A DNA stretch of 12,714 nt from Alphaproteobacteria bacterium. GTDB taxonomy: Bacteria > Pseudomonadota > Alphaproteobacteria > JAJFFI01. The translations under genes and the position numbers were made by a program. Location: positions 1 to 12,714 of the forward strand of contig JAJFFI010000316.1 of the NCBI GenBank assembly GCA_021776755.1, written 5' to 3'. Shown piece after piece: positions 1 through 7,132 of the stretch. The notes beneath the pieces were generated by a model. That model ran no database searches. It worked only from the letters and a program-made list of their open reading frames with translations, and was not told the DNA's origin. How positions within the stretch are numbered: position 1 is the first letter of the stretch; each line of letters opens with the position of its first letter.

Positions 1-587
1 TTGAGCAGCGCCGCGCGCTCGGTGAGCCGCGCCTCGTCCTCGCTGTGAAACGCGGCGCGGCGGCCGATGCTGGCCAGCACGGCGGCGACCTGTTCGTCTT
101 CGGACACCAGCAGCGAGCCCGTCGAGCTTCCCATGAAGACCTTGACCCCGCAGCAGCCGGCGAGCCGCTCGAGCTTTCCGAGCCGGCCGGAATTCTCCGG
201 CGAGGCGCCCATGAAGAAGGCGATTTCGCAGCGCGTCCGCCCCTCGGCGCGGCGGAGCTTGTCGAGCAGGTCCGCCTCCCCCGTCGTGGCCGGATTGGTG
301 TTGGGCATCTCGAACACGCCGGTGATGCCGCCCAGCACCGCCGCCTTGGTGCCGCTGGCCAGATCCTCTTTCCGGGTCCCGCCGGGCTCGCGGAAATGCA
401 CCTGGGTGTCGATCGCGCCCGGCAGGACGTGCAGGCCCGTGGCATCGAAACTGCGCGCGCCGGCGTCCGGAGCGATGTCGCCGAGTGCGGCGATCTTTCC
501 CTCGCGCACGCCGACCGAGATGCCGGAGCGCCCGCCCGGCGTCATCACCGTGCCGCCGTGGACCACGAAATCGAAGGTCTCCGCCAT
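1..587 (-). CDS. pyrC: Dihydroorotase-like amidohydrolase, class I (3' end beyond window)
   Basis: The first 195 codons of a cyclic amidohydrolase are present; the rest lies left of the window. Dihydroorotase interconverts carbamoyl-aspartate and dihydroorotate in cytosolic pyrimidine synthesis. Visible marks are the β-sandwich start (residues 1-55, VVHGGTV), the metal and substrate loop [11 protein letters not shown] (60-70), the asparagine motif EMPNTNP (93-99), KVFMGSSTG (149-157) with a candidate carboxylated Lys149, and the metal-ligand strand AFHSED (179-184). The usual DxHxH reads D-T-Q-V-H, so the first metal His is Gln64-2 (Gln62), which I have the impression is common in an alphaproteobacterial subgroup. 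ATG at 587-585 lies 3 nt after the asnB stop and follows a GAGAGGGA ribosome-binding site. It is the last visible gene of the operon. An allantoinase or hydantoinase-like amidohydrolase is the main alternative. Confidence 0.85.
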   Translation of the reverse strand, partial: MAETFDFVVHGGTVMTPGGRSGISVGVREGKIAALGDIAPDAGARSFDATGLHVLPGAIDTQVHFREPGGTRKEDLASGTKAAVLGGITGVFEMPNTNPATTGEADLLDKLRRAEGRTRCEIAFFMGASPENSGRLGKLERLAGCCGVKVFMGSSTGSLLVSEDEQVAAVLASIGRRAAFHSEDEARLTERAALL

Positions 588-590
588 GGG

Positions 591-2363
591 TCAGTCCCTC
601 TCTGCCAGTGCCGCGAACGCATCCGGTGCCGGCGCCCGGCCCAGGATATGATGCCGATGCCAGAGAGCATAGAACAGCAGTATCCAGGCCGCGAACCCTT
701 CCCGCTTGCCGGCGCTCGCGAACAGGGCCTCGACGCGGCCGGGCCTGCACACTTCGGCGACCCCGGGCTGGGCCGCCACCAGCGGACCGAGGTCAGCACC
801 CCGGGCGGCGATCCATTCGCCTACCGGCACCGTGAAGCCGCGTTTCCGCGCGAACGGTTCGGAAGCCGGCAGCGCCGTGTCGAGCCATTTCCGCAGCACC
901 CACTTGCCGAGCCGGCTCCGCACCTTCAGCCGGTCGGGCAGGCGGAACGCCATGCGCGCGACGACCGGGTCGAGGAACGGCACCCGCCCCTCGACACCGT
1001 GCGCCATCAGGCAGCGGTCGAGCTTGGTCAGGAGATCGTTCGGCAGCCAGTCCGCACAGTCGGTCGCCTGGGCCACCTGGAGGCGCGTGCGCCCGCCATT
1101 CGCCTGGGGCTCGGCGGCGCGGAGTTCTGCCGAATGGATGCCGTCGCGCCAGCCGGGGGTTGCCTCGCGCAGAAGTCCGAAGCCGTCGAGCACACCGCGC
1201 GCCCGCATCACCCTGCCGCCGCGCCACCAGGGCCGCATCACGCTCCGGTAACGCCCGTAGCCCGCGAAGAGTTCATCGCCGCCCTCGCCCGACAGGATCA
1301 CCTTCAGATCCTTCCCGGCCTCGGCGGCAAGCTTGTAGGTCGGGAGCGTCGCGTAATCCGCCACCGGATCGTCGAGCACGCCCGCGACCTGCGGCAGCAG
1401 CGACCAGAAATCCTCCTCGGTGAAATCGACCTCGACGTGCTCCGCGCCCACCGACTCGGCCATCGCCCGGGCGTGCGCCCGCTCGTCATGCACCGAGGTC
1501 TCGGGAAAGCCGATGGTGTAGGCGCGCACCGGCCGGTCGTTGAGCCGCGCCATCAGCGCCAGCACAGCCGAGCTGTCGATGCCGCCCGAAAGAAACATGC
1601 CGTAGGGCACGTCCGATCGCTGGTGCAGCATCACGCTCTCTTCGAGCACGTCGTCGAGCGCCATGACGGCGCGGTCGTTGTCGCCACCGTCAACGCCGCC
1701 TGCGGGAAGCGCCTCCATGTGGCGCCGCTCGACCACCCGCCCTGCCGACACGACGAGCGTTTCGCCCGGCAGCACCCGGCGCACGCCCGGATGGATCGTC
1801 TCGGCGCCGGTGGTGAACTGGAGCTGGAGCAATTCATCGCGAGAGGCCGCGCGCACGCCCTCGCCGCCGATGGCCGCGCGCACGGCGCCCGCTTCGGAAG
1901 CGAAGTAAAACCCGTCGCCGGTCTCGGCATAGTAAAGCGGCTTGATTCCGAACGGGTCGCGGGCCAGCACAAGGTGGCCCTTTTCCGGATCGTGGATCGC
2001 CAGCGCATACATGCCGCGGAGGCGATGCACAAAATCGAGCCCCATCCGGCCATAGAGATGCAGGGGCGGCTCACAATCCGACGCGGTCCTGAACTTGATG
2101 CCGCGGAGCTCGTCGCGCAGTTCGATGTAGTTATAGAACTCGCCGTTGGCGACGAGCGCCCGGCCAGCATCATCGAGGATCGGCTGGTCGCCGGTCTGAA
2201 GGTCGATGATCGCCAGCCGCATCTGGGTCATCGCAACGCCGGCATGGACATAGTCGCCCCGCCCGTCGGGCCCGCGATGGGCGATGGCCTCGGCCATGCG
2301 GTCGATCACTGCAGGCGCAGGGGCGGTCCCATCGGTCCGCATGATGCCGACGATGCCGCACAT
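591..2363 (-). CDS. asnB: Glutamine-hydrolysing asparagine synthetase / amidotransferase, 590 aa
   Basis: Class II glutamine amidotransferase fused to an ATP-pyrophosphatase synthetase domain. It classically makes asparagine from aspartate, glutamine and ATP in the cytosol. The N-terminal nucleophile Cys2 (MCGIVGI), Arg49, NGE (73-75) and Asp96 of the glutaminase site are all present. The synthetase domain has the P-loop SGGIDSS (259-265), SGEGGDELFAGY (358-369) and EGRVPFLD (458-465). Nothing key is missing, so the enzyme should be active. Length is somewhat above E. coli AsnB (554 aa) and typical of the exopolysaccharide-associated relatives. Its ATG shares one base with the stop of the upstream glycosyltransferase (TGATG), with AGGTGG just upstream, so translation is probably coupled. 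The setting suggests either local asparagine supply or amidation of a sugar carboxyl group in the surface glycan; the second is inference only. Confidence 0.93.
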   Translation of the reverse strand: MCGIVGIMRTDGTAPAPAVIDRMAEAIAHRGPDGRGDYVHAGVAMTQMRLAIIDLQTGDQPILDDAGRALVANGEFYNYIELRDELRGIKFRTASDCEPPLHLYGRMGLDFVHRLRGMYALAIHDPEKGHLVLARDPFGIKPLYYAETGDGFYFASEAGAVRAAIGGEGVRAASRDELLQLQFTTGAETIHPGVRRVLPGETLVVSAGRVVERRHMEALPAGGVDGGDNDRAVMALDDVLEESVMLHQRSDVPYGMFLSGGIDSSAVLALMARLNDRPVRAYTIGFPETSVHDERAHARAMAESVGAEHVEVDFTEEDFWSLLPQVAGVLDDPVADYATLPTYKLAAEAGKDLKVILSGEGGDELFAGYGRYRSVMRPWWRGGRVMRARGVLDGFGLLREATPGWRDGIHSAELRAAEPQANGGRTRLQVAQATDCADWLPNDLLTKLDRCLMAHGVEGRVPFLDPVVARMAFRLPDRLKVRSRLGKWVLRKWLDTALPASEPFARKRGFTVPVGEWIAARGADLGPLVAAQPGVAEVCRPGRVEALFASAGKREGFAAWILLFYALWHRHHILGRAPAPDAFAALAERD

Positions 2364-3403
2364 CAGCCCGCCACCTGCTCGAAGAAATCGAAATACCGGC
2401 GCACCACGGCCCGCTCGGTGAAGTCGGCCTCGAATGCGTCCCGGCCCGCCGACACGAGTGCTTCGCCGAGCGCCTTGTCACCGATCACCCGGTTCAGGGC
2501 CGTGGCCATCGCATCCGCATCATCGACCGGCGCCAGCAACCCGGTCTCGCCGTCGCGGATCAGCTGGGTCGGCCCCTGACTGGCCGCGGCCACCACCGGC
2601 CGGCGCGCCGACCAGCCCTCGATCACGACGTTGCCCAGCGGCTCGTGGCGCGAAGGGACGACCAGCACATCGGCCGCGGCCAGCAACGGCCCGACATCGG
2701 TCCGCCAGCCGAGGAACACGACCCGGTCGGCGACGCCGCACTGGCGCGCGGTTTCCTCGAGCACGTCGCGCAACGGCCCTTCGCCTGCAAGCCACAGCCA
2801 GGCGTCTGGCACGTCCTGCAGCGCCTCGATCAGCACATCGAAGGCCTTGTTCTTGTGGAGCCGCCCCATCGCGACCAGCAGCGGCGCGCCTTCGGGCGTG
2901 CCATGTGCCGCCCGCGGCTCCGGTTCGGCGTCCAGATCATCCACGAAATTCGGCAGATAGTGTGCGCGTTCGGCGGGCCAGCCCTCGCGCACGAGGTAGT
3001 CGATAATATCTTTCGTATTGCCAACGAGATGATCGCAGTTGCGGTAGTATTTGAGATCGTAGTACCCGCCGAGTCGCGCGACGTGCACGAAATCACCCTT
3101 CGGGCACATGCGGGACGCGCGGTTCATCCAGGTCAGCACGAGATCGGGCTTGAAGGTGCGGATGAGGACTTTGAGGTTCGCTGTGGTGAGGAGATCGAGC
3201 CTCCCGCCGAAGGGCAGTTCCATCGGCGGCACGCCAGCGTCCCGAAGGCGCGCCGCCCGCTCGGCATCATCCCGGATCACGACGGCCTGATCGAGCCCCG
3301 CGCGCTCGAAGGCGCCTGCAAGCCGCTCGAAGAACGCCTCGGCACCGCCCTTGGCTGCCCCGGCCATGGCCTGCAGCACGCGAACCTTCGGCGGCGTCAT
3401 CAT
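2363..3403 (-). CDS. GT4-family (GT-B fold, retaining) glycosyltransferase, 346 aa
   Basis: Transfers a sugar from an activated donor, probably onto a lipid-linked or LPS-core acceptor at the cytoplasmic face of the inner membrane. The N-terminal Rossmann half starts VRVLQAMAGAAKGGAE (7-22), with the Gly-rich loop of GT4 enzymes. The donor half contains GRLHKNKAFDVLI (180-192), LWLAGEGPL (203-211) and the diagnostic EX7E motif from Glu254 to Glu262 (EPLGNVVIE). No signal peptide or membrane helix is seen. The start ATG overlaps the upstream GT2 stop by 4 nt (ATGA). A second ATG follows immediately, so the protein could begin one residue later. It sits between a GT2 gene and asnB in the same run. 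Family assignment is firm; the sugar and linkage cannot be told from the sequence. Confidence 0.92.
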   Translation of the reverse strand: MMTPPKVRVLQAMAGAAKGGAEAFFERLAGAFERAGLDQAVVIRDDAERAARLRDAGVPPMELPFGGRLDLLTTANLKVLIRTFKPDLVLTWMNRASRMCPKGDFVHVARLGGYYDLKYYRNCDHLVGNTKDIIDYLVREGWPAERAHYLPNFVDDLDAEPEPRAAHGTPEGAPLLVAMGRLHKNKAFDVLIEALQDVPDAWLWLAGEGPLRDVLEETARQCGVADRVVFLGWRTDVGPLLAAADVLVVPSRHEPLGNVVIEGWSARRPVVAAASQGPTQLIRDGETGLLAPVDDADAMATALNRVIGDKALGEALVSAGRDAFEADFTERAVVRRYFDFFEQVAG

Positions 3404-4182
3404 GTGCCGTCGTCTTCCGGTTCATCGAGCCGGGCCTTCAGATACGAGAGAATCGGATAGAGGCCCGCGAAAATACCCAGCATCAGGCCGTAGGGCCCTT
3501 CCTTGTATCCCTTGCGCGCAACATAGCTCTTCCAGAATCGCGAGAATATCCGCCGCACATTTTCCCGGTAGCTGCCGATATCGCCCGCTGCCCGAAGATC
3601 CGCCGCGCGCGCCGATGTGTAGCGGTCGAGCCGCTGGATGGCGTCCGAAATATCGCGATCGACATAGTGGGTGATCGCGTTCTCGAGAAACCGCTTGGGG
3701 CCTTCGAGCTGCACTTTCGGATGGATTCGCTGCGGCCCCCAGGTCTTGGCGCCCGGGGTGAACAGGCGCGGTGCGGCGCTGACCCCGATATAGGCGCCCC
3801 ATCCGTAGCGCACCAGCCGCTTGCCGATATAGTTGTCGAACGGAACGACGAAATAGCCCGGCGCCGCTGTAGCGATGGTCTCGCGGATTTCTGCGGCCAG
3901 CGCTTCCGGGACCCGTTCGTCGGCATCGACCTCGAAGATCCAGTCGCCGGTGCACGCATCGATCCCGGCATGCCGGCGCGGACCCTCGATGTCCCACGAC
4001 CCCTCGACGATCCGGTCAGCCACTGCCGTCGCGATGGCCTTCGAACCGTCGGTGCACTTGTCGAGCACCACCACAACCTCGTCGGCAAAGCGCACGCTCG
4101 CAAGGCAGTCGGGAAGCTCGGCTTCCTCGTTGTGCGCCACAACCAGCGCCGACAGTTTCGGGCCGTTCGAGGAAGACGTCAT
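3400..4182 (-). CDS. GT2-family glycosyltransferase, WaaE/KdtX-like, 260 aa
   Basis: A GT-A fold inverting transferase. The opening LSALVVAHNEEAELPDCL (10-27) and the acidic metal/nucleotide motif EVDADER (84-90) are typical of the LPS-core branch that includes WaaE (a core β-glucosyltransferase). Further family-like marks are GWGAYIGVSAAPRLF (127-141), followed by IHPKV, and a hydrophobic C-terminal stretch GLMLGIFAGLYPILSYL (232-248) that could hold the enzyme on the inner membrane. The length matches the family. ATG at 4182-4180 overlaps the upstream GT9 stop by 4 nt and is preceded by AAGGGGAAA on the coding strand. Likely role is adding one sugar to LPS core; the exact donor is not deducible. 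Confidence 0.9.
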   Translation of the reverse strand: MTSSSNGPKLSALVVAHNEEAELPDCLASVRFADEVVVVLDKCTDGSKAIATAVADRIVEGSWDIEGPRRHAGIDACTGDWIFEVDADERVPEALAAEIRETIATAAPGYFVVPFDNYIGKRLVRYGWGAYIGVSAAPRLFTPGAKTWGPQRIHPKVQLEGPKRFLENAITHYVDRDISDAIQRLDRYTSARAADLRAAGDIGSYRENVRRIFSRFWKSYVARKGYKEGPYGLMLGIFAGLYPILSYLKARLDEPEDDGT

Positions 4183-5138
4183 GCGGCTTTCCCCTTGCGC
4201 TTTTTGACCAGATCCGTCGCGGCCTTGATAACCGCGGCAACCGTGATCGAGCCAAGCTGGCTGTGCCGCCCGGCCGGGTCGTAACCGGGAGCAGCCTCGA
4301 TTTCGGGCACGGTCTCGGGCGTGCGAACGATCCGTACGTGATCTGCCCAGGGCCCGTGAACGTCGTCCCGGGTCGGACCATAGAGCGCGATTGTCCGGCA
4401 GCCCGCCGCGGCCGCGATGTGCATGAGAGGGTCATCGTTGCCGACGAACAGCGCCGCGCGCCTGGCGAGCTCGGCCAGCACAAGCAGATGGAGGTCGCCA
4501 AAAAGATCGATCCGCTGGCGCTTCGGTACGATTTCGAGCAGCGACCGGAAACGCCGACGCGCGTCCGCGGGCCCCACGAACACCACGCGCGCGTTTGCCA
4601 GGACGCCTCCCTTGGCGGTGACCGACTCAATCAACGCGATAAAGGATTCCTGCGGCCATTCGAGTACCGGCCTGCGGGCCGCAGGTGCGAGCACCAGACA
4701 GGGCCCCGTGCCCGGCAGGAGTCGCGTAGCTTCCTCGCCGTGGTCCTCGGCCGTCCAGATCACGGGCTCCGGGAGATGCTCCATGCCGAGCCCCTGGGCA
4801 AACTGCATCAGCCGGTGGAGGTGGGGATTGGCCTTGCGCATCACCCGCAGGCGGCGCGTCAGCATCAGACCCGCGGCTCCGGTGCGCCGGAGATCGAAAA
4901 TCGCCGACCAGGGCACGAAAAAACATCTCAGCCAAAGCGCCAGCGCCGACAGCGGTCCCGCGTTGCCCATCACGATGATCCGTTCGAGCCCCGGCACGGC
5001 CTCAAACAGCGGCACCGCCTCGCGCCCGCAGGCGATCGTCACCCGCGCGCCGGGCACGGTGCGAAGCGCCCGGTCGAGGACACCGGTCGAGAGGACCGCG
5101 TCGCTCAGGTCGGAAAATGTGATGAAAAGGAGGTTCAC
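4179..5138 (-). CDS. GT9-family heptosyltransferase-like protein, 319 aa (GTG start)
   Basis: GT9 enzymes normally add ADP-heptose to LPS inner core from the cytoplasmic side. I choose GTG at 5138 because it yields VNLLFITFSDLSDAVLSTG, placing the catalytic-base Asp at residue 13 as in E. coli WaaC. An upstream TTG at 5210 would add 24 Pro/Gly-rich residues and would lie within the proposed promoter. The C-terminal donor half has FVGNDDPLMH (231-240) and ALYGPT (251-256). Two oddities are visible. The lysine normally just before W-P in the ADP-heptose pocket is replaced (VLEWP, about 158-162), and the usual small/Gly residues after the conserved Asp are Asp-Pro. Substrate may therefore differ from ADP-L-glycero-D-manno-heptose. 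First gene of the minus-strand operon, overlapping the GT2 gene by 4 nt. Confidence 0.88.
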   Translation of the reverse strand: MNLLFITFSDLSDAVLSTGVLDRALRTVPGARVTIACGREAVPLFEAVPGLERIIVMGNAGPLSALALWLRCFFVPWSAIFDLRRTGAAGLMLTRRLRVMRKANPHLHRLMQFAQGLGMEHLPEPVIWTAEDHGEEATRLLPGTGPCLVLAPAARRPVLEWPQESFIALIESVTAKGGVLANARVVFVGPADARRRFRSLLEIVPKRQRIDLFGDLHLLVLAELARRAALFVGNDDPLMHIAAAAGCRTIALYGPTRDDVHGPWADHVRIVRTPETVPEIEAAPGYDPAGRHSQLGSITVAAVIKAATDLVKKRKGKAA

Positions 5139-5187
5139 GTGCAGCGGTTTCCCAGGCGGCGGTACCGGTGCGCGCCCGCCAAGCGGG

Positions 5188-5215
5188 GTTATAGCAGCCC
5201 TGCGGTGCAAGCCAA
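5188..5215 (-). promoter_or_regulatory. Putative sigma70-type promoter of the glycosyltransferase operon
   Basis: On the minus strand TTGGCT (5215-5210) and TATAAC (5193-5188) are separated by 16 nt. This predicts initiation near 5181 and a leader of about 40 nt before the GTG start at 5138. It is the best-looking pair in the 162-nt divergent gap 5139-5300. I see no equally good promoter for ygfZ on the plus strand there. By-eye match only. Confidence 0.4.
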
Positions 5216-5300
5216 GCGCGAGCGCATCCGCGTAGCCCCTTGCTCATGCCTTGTCGGCGCGCCATTTTCGGAGACCGCATCCCAACGCCCAGGTCCGACC

Positions 5301-6170
5301 ATGTCAGAACCCGCCGCCATCCTGCTCGAAAACCGGGGCATTCTCGCCGTCAGCGGGCCGGACGCCCGCAGCTTCCTGCAGGGCCTGATCTCGAACGACG
5401 TCAACCGGGTGACATCGGAGCGCGCGATCTACGCCGCGTTCCTCACGGCACAGGGCCGGTTCCTGCATGATTTCTTCATCGCCGCGCACGAAGGCGAGCT
5501 TCTGATCGATTGCGAAGCCGACCGGCGCGACGACCTCTTGAAGCGGCTTCGCATGTTCAAGCTGCGGGCGAAGGCCGAGATCGAGGACCGCACCGGAGCG
5601 ATGATGGTCGCGGCACTGACGGGCACCGGGGCGCTCGACGCGGCAGGGCTTGCCGCTGAGCCCGGGGCGGCCCGGCCCTGGCTCGACGGCACGGTGTTCG
5701 CCGATCCGCGCGATCCTGCCATCGGCGCACGCACCATCCTGCCGGCCGCCGACGCGCAAGCGCGGCTCGCTGCCGAGGGGTTCGCCGCTGCCGGACCGGA
5801 GACCTACGAAGAGGCCCGGCTGGCACTCGGCCTGCCCGACGGCAGCCGCGATATGCCGCCCGGGGAAGCTCTGCTGATGGAAAGCAATTTCGACCGCCTG
5901 AACGGCCTCGACTGGGACAAGGGGTGCTATGTCGGCCAGGAGATCACCGCCCGGATGCGCTATCGGGGTCTCGTAAAGAAACGCCTCTATCCCGTTACGA
6001 TTTCGGGAGGCTCGCTGGCCCCCGGCACCCCGGTCACGGCCGCAGGCAAGAAAGTCGGCACGGTCCGGAGCAGTGCTGACGGGCGCGCACTGGCGCTCCT
6101 CAAGGTCGAGGCGGTCGAGGCCGGGGGCGCGCTCCTCGCGGGCGAAGCGACCCTGGTCCCCGATGCCTGA
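5301..6170 (+). CDS. ygfZ: YgfZ/GcvT-family folate-binding Fe-S maintenance protein, 289 aa
   Basis: YgfZ (IBA57 relative) binds tetrahydrofolate and supports assembly or repair of certain [4Fe-4S] enzymes such as MiaB. The diagnostic motif KGCYVGQE is at residues 207-214, with the conserved Cys209. The N-terminal aminomethyltransferase-like part reads GILAVSGPDARSFLQGLISND (13-33), followed by AAFLTAQGRFLHDFFI (45-60). The C-terminal barrel holds RLYPVTISGG and GTVRSSADG. Length is typical of alphaproteobacterial forms, shorter than the E. coli protein (326 aa). ATG at 5301 has AGG seven bases upstream and is where homology begins; the open frame further upstream lies over the GT9 gene. It is divergent from the glycosyltransferase operon, and its stop overlaps the next small gene by 8 nt. 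Confidence 0.95.
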   Translation: MSEPAAILLENRGILAVSGPDARSFLQGLISNDVNRVTSERAIYAAFLTAQGRFLHDFFIAAHEGELLIDCEADRRDDLLKRLRMFKLRAKAEIEDRTGAMMVAALTGTGALDAAGLAAEPGAARPWLDGTVFADPRDPAIGARTILPAADAQARLAAEGFAAAGPETYEEARLALGLPDGSRDMPPGEALLMESNFDRLNGLDWDKGCYVGQEITARMRYRGLVKKRLYPVTISGGSLAPGTPVTAAGKKVGTVRSSADGRALALLKVEAVEAGGALLAGEATLVPDA

Positions 6171-6315
6171 GCGCCCCCGCCCGCCTTACCTCGACAGCAA
6201 CCGGCTCTTCGAAGCGGACGGCACCATGCGCCCGGCGGCCTGGGACGATATCGAACACGTCACCCTGGCAAAGGCGTTTCTGAACGATCCCGGCAATTTT
6301 CTGCACCGGCTCTGA
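6163..6315 (+). CDS. Small hypothetical protein, 50 aa, overlapping the ygfZ stop
   Basis: An ATG inside the last codons of ygfZ (ATGCCTGA, 8-nt overlap) opens a 50-residue frame ending in TGA at 6313-6315. The product is MPERPRPPYLDSNRLF at the start and ends KAFLNDPGNFLHRL. Composition looks protein-like: aromatic and charged residues are evenly spread, with no Arg/Ser/Pro shadow-frame bias after the first eight residues. No signal peptide, membrane helix or cysteine is present. The overlap suggests translation by ribosomes finishing ygfZ, since no clear ribosome-binding site of its own is visible. I do not recognise a family. It may be a small partner of YgfZ or a chance frame; coding status is moderately likely. 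Confidence 0.5.
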   Translation: MPERPRPPYLDSNRLFEADGTMRPAAWDDIEHVTLAKAFLNDPGNFLHRL

Positions 6316-6363
6316 CCGGCCCTGCGCCGCTCATGCGCCGCGACTGCCGGCCTGTTCACTCCG

Positions 6364-6383
6364 GCACTTTCATGTAAAAGTAC
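6364..6383. promoter_or_regulatory. AT-rich dyad upstream of the membrane/CNB gene, possible promoter or operator
   Basis: The 106-nt gap 6316-6421 contains an AT-richer core with a short dyad: ACTTT (6366-6370) and AAAGT (6377-6381), flanked by G and C that also pair. It lies about 40 nt upstream of the ATG at 6422, where a promoter or regulator site would be expected. No convincing -35/-10 pair was found, and a 5-bp dyad can arise by chance. Confidence 0.2.
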
Positions 6384-6421
6384 GGTCGCTCAAAGGGGTA
6401 TGCAGAGCAGCATGGGATCGC

Positions 6422-7129
6422 ATGACAGCCATCACCTACGAAACATTCGCGAATGGCATCGGATTCGTTGGCGTCGTCATCTACATCTGCGCCTATACGA
6501 TGCTGCAGATGGGCGTCGTACGGGGCGCATCATATACTTACGCCTGCATCAACCTCGCAGCGGCCGCCTGCGTGCTGCTGAGCCTGACACAGGAATTCAA
6601 CATGTCGTCGGCGGCGATCCAGATCTGCTGGATCGTCATCAGCCTCTTCGGCATCACGCGATTGTTCGTGCTGTCGCGCACCGTACGCTTCAGCGAGGAA
6701 GAGGAACGGTTTCGGGCAACCAAGATGCCCGGCGTGCCGCGCCATCATTTCCGGAAACTGCTCAATCGCGGGTTCTGGGTCGACGGCGAGGCGGGCACGG
6801 TGCTGACCCGCGAGGGCGAGGCGGCCGATACCCTGTTCTACCTGTCAGAGGGCGAGGCCGAGGTGCGGATCGGCAGCGATGTCGTCGGTACCTGCCGCGA
6901 CGGTATCTATATCGGCGAAATGTCGATCCTGAGCGGCGAGCCCGCGACCGGGACTGTCACGCTTGCAACGCCGTCGCGCTATTTCTGCATTTCAGCCGAT
7001 GCGCTCCAGAGCCTTGGCAAGACCAACCGCGAGCTTCGTTTTGCGATCGAGAACAGTTTTGCGGGCGACATGCGCGAGAAACTCATCCACTCGAATACCC
7101 GCACGCTGGAATCCCGCGCGCAAGCCTGA
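6422..7129 (+). CDS. Membrane protein: CBU_0592-like three-helix domain plus cyclic-nucleotide-binding domain, 235 aa
   Basis: Residues 8-82 form three hydrophobic helices (about 11-29, 38-56 and 64-84). They have the look of the CBU_0592 membrane domain, including the GFVGVVIYICAY start and the ICWIVISLFGITRL third helix. After a charged linker (88-112), residues 113-225 match a cNMP-binding jelly roll: TVLTREGEAADTLFYLSEGEAEVR (126-149) and the phosphate-binding cassette GEMSILSGEPATGTV (165-179). Gly165 and Glu166 are kept, but the Arg that contacts the cyclic phosphate aligns with Ala175. The domain may bind another ligand or act as a structural sensor. It ends 3 nt before the convergent HIT gene. 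ATG at 6422 gives a complete first domain; its ribosome-binding site is weak (GGGA). Probably inner-membrane, with the CNB domain in the cytoplasm. Function unknown. Confidence 0.85.
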   Translation: MTAITYETFANGIGFVGVVIYICAYTMLQMGVVRGASYTYACINLAAAACVLLSLTQEFNMSSAAIQICWIVISLFGITRLFVLSRTVRFSEEEERFRATKMPGVPRHHFRKLLNRGFWVDGEAGTVLTREGEAADTLFYLSEGEAEVRIGSDVVGTCRDGIYIGEMSILSGEPATGTVTLATPSRYFCISADALQSLGKTNRELRFAIENSFAGDMREKLIHSNTRTLESRAQA

Positions 7130-7132
7130 CGG

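Noticed and set aside
45..2579. Long open frame on the plus strand opposite asnB (844 codons)
   Set aside because: It is the antisense shadow of asnB and neighbours in GC-rich DNA: the translation is Arg/His/Pro/Ala-rich with no domain, while the minus strand holds complete, motif-bearing proteins.
2645..3460. Plus-strand open frame opposite the GT4 gene (271 codons)
   Set aside because: Antisense shadow of a complete GT4 protein with an EX7E motif.
5198..5216. Possible RpoN (-24/-12) promoter from TGGC and TTGC on the minus strand
   Set aside because: TGGC and TTGC are adjacent rather than separated by the required spacing.
4263..5300. Upstream in-frame extension of ygfZ across the GT9 gene
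   Set aside because: Family similarity starts exactly at the ATG at 5301 with a ribosome-binding site; the extension is low-complexity and antisense to a clear GT9 protein.
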